DNA of 64,000 nt from positions 682,001 through 746,000 of the forward strand of contig CBDFLD010000021.1 of the NCBI GenBank assembly GCA_965249005.1, read 5' to 3'. Position numbers and translations under genes: made by a program. This DNA comes from CBDFLD01 sp965249005. Its GTDB lineage: Bacteria > Acidobacteriota > UBA6911. The notes beneath the pieces are model-generated. The model had not been told where the DNA came from. It saw only the letters and a program-made list of their open reading frames with translations, and searched no databases. The first letter of the stretch is position 1, and each line of letters begins with the position of its first letter. Below are positions 9,347-18,900 of the stretch, piece after piece.

Positions 9347-9781
9347 ATGCCGAGATACCGGAAAGGATCGCACACAGTCTATGAGCTGCAATATCACTTT
9401 GTGTTTATCACGAAGTACCGCAAGCCGGTCCTGAAGGGGGACATAGCCAGAAGGACAAGAGAGCTGATCCGAGAGATCTGTGCATCTGAGGATGTGGTGA
9501 TTGTGAAAGGGAATGTGAGTCCAGATCATGTGCACTTGATGTTGAGCATGCCGCCGCAGGTGTCGCCGAGCCGAATCATGCAGGCCGTGAAGGGGAAGAG
9601 CAGTCACCATCTAATGAGGGAATATAGGTCGGTGCAAAGGGAGTTCTGGGGCCGGCACCTGTGGGCACGAGGGTACTTTGTGTGTACGACAGGAAATGTG
9701 ACGGACGAAGTGATCAAGCAGTACATTGAGCAACAAGGTGTCGAGCCCCAGGAGGACCGGGACTTTAAGATAACGGAATAG
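9347..9781 (+). CDS. tnpA: IS200/IS605 transposase TnpA (Y1 HUH)
   Basis: This 144-residue protein is a small HUH single-strand transposase. It carries the metal-binding HVH at residues 61-63 within SPDHVHLMLSMPP and a catalytic tyrosine at about 126 in EVIKQYIEQQ. FWGRHLWARGYF (100-111) is a family signature. TnpA dimers bind the subterminal hairpins and cut and rejoin single strands at replication forks. The gene appears intact and is flanked by the hairpins described for the element. The C-terminus (GVEPQEDRDFKITE) is slightly extended, as in many members. Confidence 0.93.
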   Translation: MPRYRKGSHTVYELQYHFVFITKYRKPVLKGDIARRTRELIREICASEDVVIVKGNVSPDHVHLMLSMPPQVSPSRIMQAVKGKSSHHLMREYRSVQREFWGRHLWARGYFVCTTGNVTDEVIKQYIEQQGVEPQEDRDFKITE

Positions 9782-9806
9782 GCCATTCTATGAGGCGAGG
9801 CCTTTA

Positions 9807-9850
9807 GTCGGCTTCAGCCGACGACCGAAGCCCTCGCCTTCAGGCGAGGG
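9807..9850. repeat. Right-end double hairpin of the IS200/IS605 element
   Basis: Two perfect hairpins lie side by side. One spans 9807-9822 with arms GTCGGC/GCCGAC, and the other 9831-9850 with arms CCCTCGCC/GGCGAGGG. Both have the four-base loop TTCA. The second matches the left-end hairpin at 9302-9315. They are the likely TnpA recognition structures. Confidence 0.75.
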
Positions 9851-9914
9851 TAATTCACTCATTCTCCCAGGGGGAGTATAACCCTCTGGTGAGTGATGTC
9901 TGGATGAGTCGTTC

Positions 9915-11633
9915 CTAGTGAACGTTTCCCGATGCCGTGTTCGTCGGACCCAGCACGGATAAGAGAAGCTTCGATGGATGATCCGGGTCATGATACAGCT
10001 TGTTGCTGGCAGCCTTGGAAGCACCCGTCTTGTCTCGACGATTCGTGTTGAGCTCCCAGCGCGGGTAATTGGTGGAAGACAGGATCAACCGAAGTCGATG
10101 ATCTTTTCGAAATGTGTAGGCGATCGGAATCGTCTCCATGGTTGCTCCATAGATCTTGCCCGGGCTCAGGAAGCTGTACTGTTTTCTGGATTCTCGCAGA
10201 CTCATCCGGACAATGCCGTCTCGCAGGAGCATGGATCTTCCGTCCGGATAGACATCCGTCAGTCGAAAGGCCACGTCGGTATCCTCGGAGTCCGAGGATA
10301 CGAAAACCTGTACCTGGATGTCTCCCACAACGGTTAGGTCCTCTTGCAGCGCATTGGACGTATACAGCAACACGTCGGGGTGTGATTCGACCTTCGCTCG
10401 TTGATCGTGTGGACCCTTGCCGAACTTCTTTTGCTTGTTCTGGCCTCCGACCGTCGGGACCGGATTTTTGGGATCGCTCTTGAATTGTGACGGTGCCGAT
10501 CCGCGGGCCGCCATATGGGTCGTGAGCTTCCAACTCGGGTGTAGGTAATAGGTGGTTTGCACGATCCCCGCGGGCGGCCACGTGGAGGTGGTTTTCCATT
10601 CGTTCGTTCCCATCAGATAATACGTGATGGGCGGTTCACTTTGCTCGCCATTGGAGATGCCGCTCAACCAGTAATCGAAAAACTGCTTTTCATGCTCCTT
10701 GTAATGAGCGGCCACATTGTCAAACTCCATCTCCCCCTGACGGCCATCTTGATAGACTCCGTTGTGGGTCCAGGGTCCAACCAATAACCGATGGCGCTTG
10801 TTTCTGTCCGTCTCGGCGAGGATTCGGTGGAACAACCCGGTTGTGCTCCGGTTGATGTCGTTGTCAAACCAGGATCCAATGGCCATGATCGGCACCTTGA
10901 CATCGTGGAGTGTCGGGGCGCCCTTTGGGCGGCGGCCAAAGAAACCGTCGTCGAGTCGATGTTGGTGAATCTGATTTGCCATCCCGGTTCCCGGCTGCCC
11001 AGTTTTACGTTTCTCGCCTCGGAGCGAATTCTGCATCATCTCCAGGCGCAGGACGCCTCCCGGAAACGCACGGTCGTATTCTATGCCGGGGTAGCCGTGC
11101 TCGCGGGTCTCGGGTCGGGTCTCGGCCGGCATGATACACACCAGGTGTGGCGGGTTTTCCATGGCGGTTGCGTACTGGATCTTTCCCTGGTTCGACGCGC
11201 CCCACATGCCCACTTTGCCATTGCTCCAGGCTTGCTGCGCAATCCATTCCACAACGTCGTGACCATCCTTGCCGTCAGGGTTGATTCCCGCGCGTGGTGG
11301 ATTGTGGCTCGAGCCGAGACTTCCTCTTCGTTCGACGCACACGACGGCATAGTCCCCGGACTCAAAAAACGCCGCTCGGGGAAACTGACCCTTGCGGCTC
11401 TTGAGCTTACTCGACATCGTGATGGTCAGAACCGTGGGATGTCTTCCCGGACCGGGTAAGTATATGTCGGCTGCCAACTCCCCCCCGTCTGACATGGGGA
11501 TCATGACTTCGGTTATGTCGAAGTTTACGGCGGGGCGGGTTGCCGTGGCGGCAGAACTGGCAACAAATGCCAACGAGCCTACCACGATCCATGCGAGGCG
11601 CTGATTCTTTCGTTGCGTCCGTGGCTGGTTCAT
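9915..11633 (-). CDS. CocE/NonD (X-Pro dipeptidyl-peptidase S15) family hydrolase, exported
   Basis: This 572-residue protein has a signal peptide (about 1-32, with Arg/Lys then WIVVGSLAFVASSAATA). An alpha/beta-hydrolase domain follows: the DGGELAADIYLPG strand is typical of CocE-like enzymes, and the nucleophile elbow is GMWGASNQGK near residue 145. The C-terminal part is the S15 jelly-roll domain (VVGDIQVQVFVSSDSEDTD, FRKDHRLRLIL). Members hydrolyse esters or acyl-amino bonds, and the true substrate cannot be read from sequence. The start is supported by AGGGAG seven bases upstream of ATG 11633. It is transcribed away from the hydroxylase gene that follows. Confidence 0.85.
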   Translation of the reverse strand: MNQPRTQRKNQRLAWIVVGSLAFVASSAATATRPAVNFDITEVMIPMSDGGELAADIYLPGPGRHPTVLTITMSSKLKSRKGQFPRAAFFESGDYAVVCVERRGSLGSSHNPPRAGINPDGKDGHDVVEWIAQQAWSNGKVGMWGASNQGKIQYATAMENPPHLVCIMPAETRPETREHGYPGIEYDRAFPGGVLRLEMMQNSLRGEKRKTGQPGTGMANQIHQHRLDDGFFGRRPKGAPTLHDVKVPIMAIGSWFDNDINRSTTGLFHRILAETDRNKRHRLLVGPWTHNGVYQDGRQGEMEFDNVAAHYKEHEKQFFDYWLSGISNGEQSEPPITYYLMGTNEWKTTSTWPPAGIVQTTYYLHPSWKLTTHMAARGSAPSQFKSDPKNPVPTVGGQNKQKKFGKGPHDQRAKVESHPDVLLYTSNALQEDLTVVGDIQVQVFVSSDSEDTDVAFRLTDVYPDGRSMLLRDGIVRMSLRESRKQYSFLSPGKIYGATMETIPIAYTFRKDHRLRLILSSTNYPRWELNTNRRDKTGASKAASNKLYHDPDHPSKLLLSVLGPTNTASGNVH

Positions 11634-11787
11634 GTCGGATCTCCCTGGTGAGGGTTGAAATATATCATAAACTGAAGCCCACCATCAGTAGAGTCTCCGT
11701 TGGCTAGTTGCTATGATCGTTCTGCTGGCGAACTTAGCTCCTCCGCGATCATGAAAGGTGCACTAAGCAACGAGGAAACATGACGTG

Positions 11788-12657
11788 ATGGATCTCGAGG
11801 GAAGCCTATCCATAACTGCAGTTCTGGCAGGATGGTTCGTACTCCTGCTGGTCCTCGAGTTGGCGTTTCCTCTCCGCAAGCTGCGACGAGATCGTCTGAG
11901 CCGCTATGCCGCGAACCTGGTTCTTTTGGCTTCTTCTTCTGTTGTAGGGATCTTCGTCGTCAGTACCACCGCACTCGGGGCGGCGGGCTGGGCGTCTCAG
12001 AACGATTTTGGAGTCCTGCCGTGGCTTTCTCTGGATTCGAGGGTCGAGCTCGGGGTAGGGATTCTGTGGATGGATCTCTCGTTCTACTATTTCCACCTTG
12101 CCAATCATAAAGTACCTTTGCTTTGGCGTTTCCACGTGGTGCACCACATCGATCCCGACATGGACGTATCGACGGCGCTGCGTTTCCATTTCGGCGAATC
12201 TGCGTTTTCGAGCTTCTTTCGCGCGCTGCAGATTCTACCGATGGGAATTTCTCCGCAAACGTATCTCGTCTACGAGCTTGCGTTTCAGTTTAGCAATTTC
12301 TTCGAACACAGCAACCTGCGGTTGCCGATTGGGGTGGAACGAGTTGTGAACACGATCTTTGTCACACCTAGGATGCACGGCGTTCATCATTCCGAGGTGG
12401 CGAAGGAAAGCAATTCCAACTACTCGGTTGTATTTTCCTGGTGGGATCGTTTGCATCGGACGCTCCGGCTGAACGTGCCGCAAGGAGCTATCGTCATCGG
12501 CATCCCGGCCTTTCTCGCGAAGGATCACAATCGTATCTGGAACGTACTGTCTCAACCATTTCGAAAGCAACGGGACCCGTGGTTGCGTGACGACGGGACG
12601 CGTCCGAGCCGCGTGACAGCTCCAGCTAGTGACCCGCTACACTACCTGTTGGATTGA
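11788..12657 (+). CDS. Sterol desaturase / fatty acid hydroxylase superfamily membrane protein
   Basis: This protein of about 289 residues has several membrane segments (about 10-30, 45-75, 85-105). It carries the histidine boxes that bind a diiron centre: FHLANH near 103, FHVVHHIDPD near 116-125, HSN in the middle and MHGVHHSE near 200. Enzymes of this family hydroxylate or desaturate lipids using O2. The lipid substrate is not evident. The ATG at 11788 is preceded in frame by GTG at 11785, and a GAGGAAA sequence lies 9-12 bases upstream, so either could be used. The gene converges with the frameshifted sulfatase. Confidence 0.85.
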   Translation: MDLEGSLSITAVLAGWFVLLLVLELAFPLRKLRRDRLSRYAANLVLLASSSVVGIFVVSTTALGAAGWASQNDFGVLPWLSLDSRVELGVGILWMDLSFYYFHLANHKVPLLWRFHVVHHIDPDMDVSTALRFHFGESAFSSFFRALQILPMGISPQTYLVYELAFQFSNFFEHSNLRLPIGVERVVNTIFVTPRMHGVHHSEVAKESNSNYSVVFSWWDRLHRTLRLNVPQGAIVIGIPAFLAKDHNRIWNVLSQPFRKQRDPWLRDDGTRPSRVTAPASDPLHYLLD

Positions 12658-12698
12658 ACGGCTCTGTCAAAGTGCCGAAGTGAGTGTGTGGGCCATGC

Positions 12699-14109
12699 CT
12701 ACCGCTCGGCTCGAACTTCCTCGACGTTACGGTTCGGGAGCCAGCGGGCGATCTGTTCTTTGACGGCATCAAATTGCGTGTCGAGGGCCAGATTGTGCCA
12801 CTCGTGAGGGTCGGACTCGTGATCGTACAGCTCTTCGGTTCCGTCCTCGTAGCGAATGTAGCGGTATCGTTCGGTGCGCAGAGCGTGGTTGTTCCGGCCG
12901 TGGGTCGTCAACGAGGGCGGCTCCCACGCTGCAGTGGGGTCGATAAGAAGCGGTTTCAGGCTACGGCCATCAAGCTCGGCTCTCGTTGCAAGGTTACATA
13001 GGTCGAGCAGCGTGGGGTATACATCGACCAGGTTCACGGGCCGATCACATCGAGCCCCTGCCTCCGTGACGCCCGGTGCCACGAAAATGAGCGGCGTCCG
13101 GGTGGTGTTTTCCCACAGAGCGAATTTGCGCCAGTGTTGCTTCTCTCCCAGGTTCCAACCGTGGTCGGTCCATAGCACCACGATGGGTTGCCTGCGTGGC
13201 GGCTCCGGCCCAAAGCATCCAAGACTCGACCGATTTGACGATCAGCAAAGGCGATAGAAGCCAGATATCCTTGCACAGCCCTGTGCCATTGCTGATGGTC
13301 GCGTACGTTCTTGTGATCCCTGCCGGGATTGGCTCTCTGAACACCCAGGGGTGGAATGTCGTCGAGATCGTTTTCGATCGTCTCGGGCAATTCGATTTGA
13401 TCAACTGGAAATGCGTCAAAGTACTGTGCGGGGACGTACCAGGGCAGGTGCGGACGGTAAATACCGCAAGCCAAGAAGAAGGGTTGATCGTGCTCCTTGC
13501 CGAGTTGCTGGATGACCCAATCGGCAACCTGCGCATCCCCCATGGCCGGGTCCTGCACGTCGACGGGACCCCAGTCGAAGTGCGCCGTCTTGGGAATTCC
13601 ATTCAAAGGGCGACCCGGTGGCTGCGGATCGTTGGGCCTGGTTTGCGTCTTGGAGGGGTAGTAGGCGTCCCAAGATGGAGGATCGGGAAACCTGCCGTGA
13701 AAGATCTTTCCGGCTCCCATCGCCGTGTAGCCGTGAGCCATGAAGTGCTGAGGTAAAGTCACGGCATCCGGCATCGCCTCGCGCCAGGGATTGCCGTTGT
13801 GGTAGACGCCCGAGCTCGAGGGCCGGATTCCAGTCATCATCGCGGTCCGAGAAGGATTGCAGGCTGGCGCGGAATAATAGGCACGAGTGAAAAGTACCCT
13901 TGCTCTGCCAGTCGATCGATATTTGGTGTCGCGGCCCGGGGGTGGCCGCCCAGTGCGCCGATCCAATCGTTGAGATCATCGACCGCAATGAAAAGGACAT
14001 TGGGCTTCGGGCGATTCGGTACGACCTCGAGCGCGTCACTCGAGCAAGAAGCCGAAAACAAGACAAGTAGCGCGACAGCAAGTAGCGCGACAGCAAGTCG
14101 GATGTTCAT
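12699..14109 (-). pseudogene. Sulfatase (arylsulfatase/iduronate-2-sulfatase type), two frameshifts
   Basis: Three consecutive reading frames together encode one sulfatase of about 470 residues. The first (from ATG 14109) has a lipoprotein-like signal with SASCSS, then PNVLFIAVDDLNDWIGALGG and PNIDRLAEQG. The second has the formylglycine site region SAPACNPSRTAMMTG (Cys form). The third has the WTDHGWNLGEKQHW metal and substrate motif. The frame breaks at 13897-13899 and at 13185-13187. In both, adding one base to a three-base C or G run restores a normal sulfatase. The gene start overlaps the stop of the serine hydrolase gene (ATGA), so they were coupled. Real decay and sequencing error are both possible. 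Confidence 0.85.
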
Positions 14110-15620
14110 GGCCCCCCTTTTGCAGTCCTGGTAGCTCCATCGCCTACGGCAGGAAGGATCCCTGCCTCGACGGCCCGGAAGTAGCTGAAGGTTCTCTCGG
14201 ACATGTCGACGAATTCACCGGCGGTCAGAACGACGACCATGTTGAGCGAGGGAATGACTCCCAGGTACTGTCCGCCGTATCCGTGCCCTCCGATCACCTC
14301 GATCGTCTTGTCGTTCACATTGTAAGTGTCCCGCCACCATTGATAGCCGTAGGTGTCGGAATACTTGTAGCGGCCTTCCTCCAGCGGCAGGTGCGACCCG
14401 GTCGATTCCTCGATCCAGGATTCGTTCACAATTCCCTTTCCTCTCCACTTACCCTTGTCCAAGACGAGCTGGCCGATCTTTGCCATATCGCGCGGCCGCA
14501 CCCTGAGACCACCGCCGGTGTGACGGGTTCCGTCTGCATGAGCCCCCCACGTGTAGTCGGTGATTCCCAGCTCCGCGAATAGTGTCTCGTCCGCAAACTC
14601 ATCCACGTACTTTGTGGTTGTGTTCTTGAGAATGCCACCCAGCAAGATTGTCAGACCGCTGCAGTAAACCGACATTTCCCCCGGCGTTGCTGCCAGGTCA
14701 CGGTCCAGAACATAACCAATCCAGTCGGGACTGCGGTTCATGGCCGTATTATCGTTTGCCATGGTTCCATAGGCAGCTCTCTCGTTCCAGTCGAGCGCGG
14801 CCGACATGGTGAGTAGGTGGCGCAGGGTGATGTCGTACTGTTGGTCTATCCACTTGGTTCCAGAATAATCCGAGAAGAAGATGTGCGCGGGAGTATCGAG
14901 GTTCTTGATCATTCCCCTGCCCATTGCAATTCCGAAGAGCAGTGAAGTCACGCTCTTGGTGATGGACTGAATGGTGTGCGGTTTGTCGCGCGTGAAACCG
15001 TGGAAGTACTCCTCGATGACAAGCTTGCCGTTTTTTGCCACAACAACGCTCTCGACGTGCCCTTGAGTGCCGGCAAGGACGCTCGTCATGAAGACGCGGA
15101 GTTTGGTTTCGTCGATGCCGACGTCTTCGACCGTCCCGGTATCCCAACCGTCATCCAGAGACGGTGGTATCTGATAAGCGTACTCGGTCTGCTGTTTGCC
15201 GTCGCTCGTCAAACGGGGTACGGCAAACTTGCGAAAATCAGGATGGTTCAGCCGGAACGTCAGCGCCTCCGTCTTTTCGTCGATCTTCACTTCGCCCGCA
15301 ATTTCCCCCGCTTCGCGGTCATAGAGTCCTTCGAAAGCCGGGTCCCCCGAAGCGGTCGCTGCCTTGATATGATTCCCTTCGATCGAGAACTCTTTGGCCG
15401 AGAGCTTCAGTGCCCCGTGATCGGGAAAGTGGAAGAGCGCACCCAGGTCGCCCGATTCCTCATGGCGAATCTCCAGCTCCACTCGTGTTCCGGGATTTGG
15501 AAGATCGACCATCCCTTGCCACGTGCCAGTGAGTTGCTCCGGGGCCGGAGGGGCGGCGCAGCCTGATAACAACAGGACCATCAAACCAATCAATAGCGCA
15601 CACGTGTCTTCTTTTTTCAT
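14106..15620 (-). CDS. Beta-lactamase-fold serine hydrolase lipoprotein
   Basis: This 504-residue protein has a lipoprotein signal (LLLSGC, lipid-anchored Cys21). An N-terminal beta-rich domain of about 110 residues comes next, then a class C beta-lactamase/esterase-like domain. The active-site motif is SITK (Ser219, Lys222) in HTIQSITKSVTSLLFG. A Tyr-containing second motif is in SVYCSGL, and HTGGGL serves as the third motif. Such proteins are usually esterases or D-peptidases rather than resistance enzymes. The stop overlaps the sulfatase start by three bases. AGGAA lies eight bases before ATG 15620. Confidence 0.85.
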   Translation of the reverse strand: MKKEDTCALLIGLMVLLLSGCAAPPAPEQLTGTWQGMVDLPNPGTRVELEIRHEESGDLGALFHFPDHGALKLSAKEFSIEGNHIKAATASGDPAFEGLYDREAGEIAGEVKIDEKTEALTFRLNHPDFRKFAVPRLTSDGKQQTEYAYQIPPSLDDGWDTGTVEDVGIDETKLRVFMTSVLAGTQGHVESVVVAKNGKLVIEEYFHGFTRDKPHTIQSITKSVTSLLFGIAMGRGMIKNLDTPAHIFFSDYSGTKWIDQQYDITLRHLLTMSAALDWNERAAYGTMANDNTAMNRSPDWIGYVLDRDLAATPGEMSVYCSGLTILLGGILKNTTTKYVDEFADETLFAELGITDYTWGAHADGTRHTGGGLRVRPRDMAKIGQLVLDKGKWRGKGIVNESWIEESTGSHLPLEEGRYKYSDTYGYQWWRDTYNVNDKTIEVIGGHGYGGQYLGVIPSLNMVVVLTAGEFVDMSERTFSYFRAVEAGILPAVGDGATRTAKGGP

Positions 15621-15674
15621 GAGGTAAGGTTCCTGATCTGGATTGGACGGATCGGTGTGGCTCGCTATGCTCTT

Positions 15675-16436
15675 TTAGAGATAGACCGTGCCCCCATCCA
15701 CCATCAAGGTTTGGCCGGTCACGAACTTGCTCATGTCACTCGCGAGGTAAAGGACGGTCCCGACCAGATCGTCGGTCTCGAGTGATTTGTGGAGCGTCTG
15801 AGCCTGTTTGACCGCCTCCGTGAAGCGATCGAGCTTGTCCTTCATGATTTCTTCCGTGCCGGGGGTCATGACAAGTGACGGCGCGATGGCATTGACCCGG
15901 ATATTGTAACGGCCGAGCTCCCGGGCCAGCGACCGTGTGAATCCGATGACGGCACCCTTCGAGGTAGCATAATGAAGCGCATAGGGCATGCCCCAGAGCC
16001 CGGCCAGGGAGCTGATGTTGATGATGCTGCCTCCCTCCTGTTCTTGCATTGCCGGCGCCACGGCGCGGCAGCACTGCCACAGGCCCTTCACGTTGACAGC
16101 CATGCAGGCGTCCCACTCCGCCTCGTTCAGATTCTGGAATCTCGTCATGTTCAGGTTGCCGTACATGGCCGCGTTGTTGACCAGGACATCGATGCGCCCG
16201 TGGGCTTTGACGGCTGCATCGGCCATCGCCGCGGTGCTAGCTGCGTCCGTGACGTCTACGTGCACCGCCGAGGCCTTCCCCCGATTTTCGGTCACTGCTG
16301 CAACGGTCTCGTTGCACTCTCTCAAATCTGCGGCAACCACCGCCATCCCCGATTTGGCCAGCTCCACACAGTAGGCAGCTCCCAAGCCTCGGGCCGCCCC
16401 CGTCACGATTGCAACTTTCCCACTCATGTCATTCAT
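15675..16436 (-). CDS. SDR-family NAD(P)-dependent oxidoreductase
   Basis: This 253-residue protein is a classical short-chain dehydrogenase. It has the nucleotide-binding TGAARGLGAAY at 12-22, VDVTDA, the structural NNAA at 87-90, catalytic Ser142/143 in INISSLAG, and the YxxxK pair Tyr156-Lys160. The C-terminal GQTLMVDGG is typical. An acidic residue at the end of beta-2 (ADLRE, 37-40) suggests NAD rather than NADP, as an inference. It lies 54 bases upstream of the serine hydrolase in the same direction, so the SDR, hydrolase and sulfatase genes may form one operon acting on a sulfated or ester-linked substrate. Confidence 0.88.
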   Translation of the reverse strand: MNDMSGKVAIVTGAARGLGAAYCVELAKSGMAVVAADLRECNETVAAVTENRGKASAVHVDVTDAASTAAMADAAVKAHGRIDVLVNNAAMYGNLNMTRFQNLNEAEWDACMAVNVKGLWQCCRAVAPAMQEQEGGSIINISSLAGLWGMPYALHYATSKGAVIGFTRSLARELGRYNIRVNAIAPSLVMTPGTEEIMKDKLDRFTEAVKQAQTLHKSLETDDLVGTVLYLASDMSKFVTGQTLMVDGGTVYL

Positions 16437-16661
16437 GGGTGTTCTCCGCTTATGATTCTTGATACTTCAGCATGATGGCCGGTACATCTTGTACGGCATC
16501 TAACAGGATGGGAGGATTCTAGCCGATCGAGGCGATGAAGTCACGGGTTGTGGTGGCGCGGCCAAGAGCCGCGATCTCTGTCGACGCAGGTTCACGACTC
16601 TCCGATCGATCTTTTCTGATATACCCGTTAGACTGGGAGTAACCACGGTGCTTGGACGATC

Positions 16662-17444
16662 ATGAACCAGCAAAGAGACCAGCAAAGAGACCTGTCCCTT
16701 CAAGCGTGCCTACCGCCGTGGCCGAGTCCACCAGAGAGAGTATCCATCGGGCACCACGACGTCCACGTTTGGCGATGTGCACTCCGGGCCGGTGCCGGGA
16801 CAGTGAACAGTCTCGAGAAGACTCTATGTCCGGACGAAGTGTCCAGGGCAGAGCGTTTTCGTTTTCCGGCTGACCGCCATCGATTTATCGTCGCCCGGGG
16901 AGCGCTTCGACGGATACTCGCCTCGTATCGAGGTCAGCAACCCGACAGACTCCAATTTGGCCACGGGCCTCGAGGAAAGCCGTTTCTCGAGGATGCTGGC
17001 GGCCTCGAATTCAATGTATCGCGATCGCGCGGATTGGCGTTGGTCGCCGTATCGTCGAATCGTGCCGTCGGCGTCGATCTGGAATTCGTTCGAACTGATT
17101 TCGACTACTGTTCATTGATTGACGAAACGCTGACTCGGGTCGAAGCGCAGCAACTCCTCGCCCTCCCTCGAGATGCGAGGAATGGGGCATTTTTCGTTCG
17201 CTGGACCCGCAAGGAAGCATTCCTGAAGGCAACGGGTCAAGGTCTTTTAATAGCGCCCCACACGTTCTCAGTTTCGGAAGCGGACAACGACTTTTTGGCA
17301 CCAGCGGGGACGACCCTCAATTCCGGCGAATCTTCCCGCTGGCGTGTCGAGGATATCGAGCCGGCTCGAGGGTTTGTAGGCTGTTTGGCGGCCGAGGGAC
17401 AAGATTGGAAGGTGCAGAACTGGCAGTGGCCTTTCTCTCCATGA
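16662..17444 (+). CDS. 4'-phosphopantetheinyl transferase (Sfp type)
   Basis: This 260-residue protein moves the phosphopantetheine arm of CoA onto acyl or peptidyl carrier proteins. Magnesium-binding GVDLE is at 137-141 and WTRKEAFLKATGQG at 181-194. The upstream GPRGKPFL and FNVSRS segments are also diagnostic of the Sfp class. No carrier protein or synthase gene is visible nearby, so the target is unknown. The first 25 residues are encoded by a short tandem repeat (CAGCAAAGAGAC twice at 16669-16692), and translation could instead begin later, at the family-typical start near residue 28. Confidence 0.85.
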   Translation: MNQQRDQQRDLSLQACLPPWPSPPERVSIGHHDVHVWRCALRAGAGTVNSLEKTLCPDEVSRAERFRFPADRHRFIVARGALRRILASYRGQQPDRLQFGHGPRGKPFLEDAGGLEFNVSRSRGLALVAVSSNRAVGVDLEFVRTDFDYCSLIDETLTRVEAQQLLALPRDARNGAFFVRWTRKEAFLKATGQGLLIAPHTFSVSEADNDFLAPAGTTLNSGESSRWRVEDIEPARGFVGCLAAEGQDWKVQNWQWPFSP

Positions 17445-17526
17445 TCCAGAACATTTTCCGGGAGGGCATTCGACCGTCCATGGCCACGTGACCCGCGACG
17501 GGACCTGGCGGCGCAGGATCGGGAAG

Positions 17527-18507
17527 TTACTGCGTTGAGATAAAATATGTCTGGTTGCCGCGTTCCTCACGGGTGACAGTCCCTTCGTCTTCCAAGAATC
17601 TCAAATGTGTTTTCGCCTCTCCCGTGGCGAACCACTTCTGCATGACCGGGAACGTCTCCCATGGTCCTGCGAAATCCCAAGTTATTTCCGCAGCCACTCG
17701 ATAGGCTGTCTTGGCTTCGGATTGAACGATCCTTCGGACCTCGTCCAACCGTTTCGCATGATGCAGTTTCAGTTCCTCGATGCGCCCTCTCAGATTCTTG
17801 AAAACACTTCGGTGACCCGGCAGTACCAGCGACACGTCGTAGCGGCTGACTTTGTCGAGGCTATCGAGGTAGTCCTTGAGTGCGTTGACGTCATCGGCCC
17901 ACGCAGAGATGTTTGGCGTGATATCGCCCAAGATGTGGTCGCCGGAGACCAGAAGTTTCTTGTCCCGTTCGTACAGACACATGTGGCCGGCGGTGTGGCC
18001 GGGGGTTTGGACACATTCGAAATGAAATTCTCCGAGGTCGAGAGCGTCTCCCTCTCCGAGGATGCTGAACTCAGGGTAGTGGGGCGGACCATACTTGAAG
18101 GCCGGGTGTCTCTTGAGCGATTCTTCTATTTCTACTTCTGAAAAGCCAGCTAGGCGGGCGAACTCATCGATTTTCTCCATGAGGTAGCCGTCTTTTTTCA
18201 TCAGAGCGACGAAGTCGGCTTCCGGTTGATGGTAGTAGACCCGCGTCTTATCGGACTTGAGGTGGGTGACGAGTCCCATGTGATCAGCATGAAAGTGCGT
18301 CACGAAGATATCGGTCCGGCTCATGGAAACGCCGAGCTTTTTCAAACTCGACTCCAGAACGTCGGAACACTCCTTGCGATTCATGCCTGTATCGATCATC
18401 AGATTCCGTTCGTTGCCGCGGACGATGTAGGAATTGATCGATTTCAACGGGTTCTGGGGGAGTGGAACTTCTATTCGAAAGAGGTTGGCTTCGAGTTCTT
18501 CAATCAC
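17527..18507 (-). CDS. MBL-fold metallo-hydrolase
   Basis: This 326-residue protein has the metallo-beta-lactamase fold. The metal site THFHADHMG places His71, His73, Asp75 and His76, and further ligands lie in TPGHTAGHM near 170 and LPGHRSVF near 230. The last ~90 residues form a winged-helix-like tail (AEITWDFAGPW...LRFLEDEGTV) often found in this group. The substrate is not predictable; glyoxalase II-like and LACTB2-like members share the layout. It converges with the phosphopantetheinyl transferase gene. Confidence 0.87.
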   Translation of the reverse strand: MIEELEANLFRIEVPLPQNPLKSINSYIVRGNERNLMIDTGMNRKECSDVLESSLKKLGVSMSRTDIFVTHFHADHMGLVTHLKSDKTRVYYHQPEADFVALMKKDGYLMEKIDEFARLAGFSEVEIEESLKRHPAFKYGPPHYPEFSILGEGDALDLGEFHFECVQTPGHTAGHMCLYERDKKLLVSGDHILGDITPNISAWADDVNALKDYLDSLDKVSRYDVSLVLPGHRSVFKNLRGRIEELKLHHAKRLDEVRRIVQSEAKTAYRVAAEITWDFAGPWETFPVMQKWFATGEAKTHLRFLEDEGTVTREERGNQTYFISTQ

Positions 18508-18900
18508 TGCCGGATCCTCTGCATGACGACAAGCCGGACATCGTACCCACTCGAGGTGGGCTAAGCAACCGGAAAGCGTGATACGAACAGCAAGGCTGGG
18601 TTTTCACAGAAAGAGTTGACCCGACTCGTGGTCAAGCGAAATGCCTTAGCGATTCATCGCTGGGAACGCGGTCACAAATACGGTAACGTTGGCGGGTGTG
18701 GGCGTCACCCGAACGCGAACACGGAAAACCCGAAGTCCCCGCACTACAACGACCAGGCCCGCTTGTTTGCCAGCCGCCAGTACAAGCGGCCGATGCTCGT
18801 TCGGGCACAGGTTGAGGCGCAAGCATCGTCGAGGATCGTTTTGCATCGGTAGCCATATGGATTCAAAGGGCACAGCGATCGTTCGAAAGGATGGGCAACG
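18508..18900. other. Intergenic region, no gene recognised
   Basis: This 393-base gap separates the divergent metallo-hydrolase and saccharopine dehydrogenase-like genes. Several short open frames exist on both strands, but none has a plausible start with a ribosome site or a recognisable domain. A TTGACC hexamer at 18616-18621 could be part of a promoter, but no convincing -10 partner stands out. Confidence 0.4.

Larger units (their letters stand above)
9295..9850 (+). mobile_element. IS200/IS605-family element (TnpA only)
   Basis: The transposase gene is bracketed by subterminal hairpins, as expected for this family, which moves as single-stranded DNA and has no inverted-repeat ends. The left hairpin (9302-9315) has a TCGCC/GGCGA stem and a TTCA loop. 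Two hairpins lie at the right: 9807-9822 (six-base stem, TTCA loop) and 9831-9850 (eight-base stem CCCTCGCC/GGCGAGGG, TTCA loop). The shared TTCA loop and near-identical CTCGCCTTCAGGCGA core link the two ends. No tnpB is present. The exact cleavage sites are not resolved, so the boundaries are approximate. Confidence 0.8.

Noticed and set aside
16669..16692. Tandem CAGCAAAGAGAC duplication considered as a regulatory repeat
   Set aside because: It lies inside the 5' coding sequence of the phosphopantetheinyl transferase, in frame, and only two copies exist.
18616..18852. Open frame of 78 codons in the gap before the saccharopine dehydrogenase-like gene
   Set aside because: No ribosome site, no domain and biased composition; several equally long frames overlap it on both strands.
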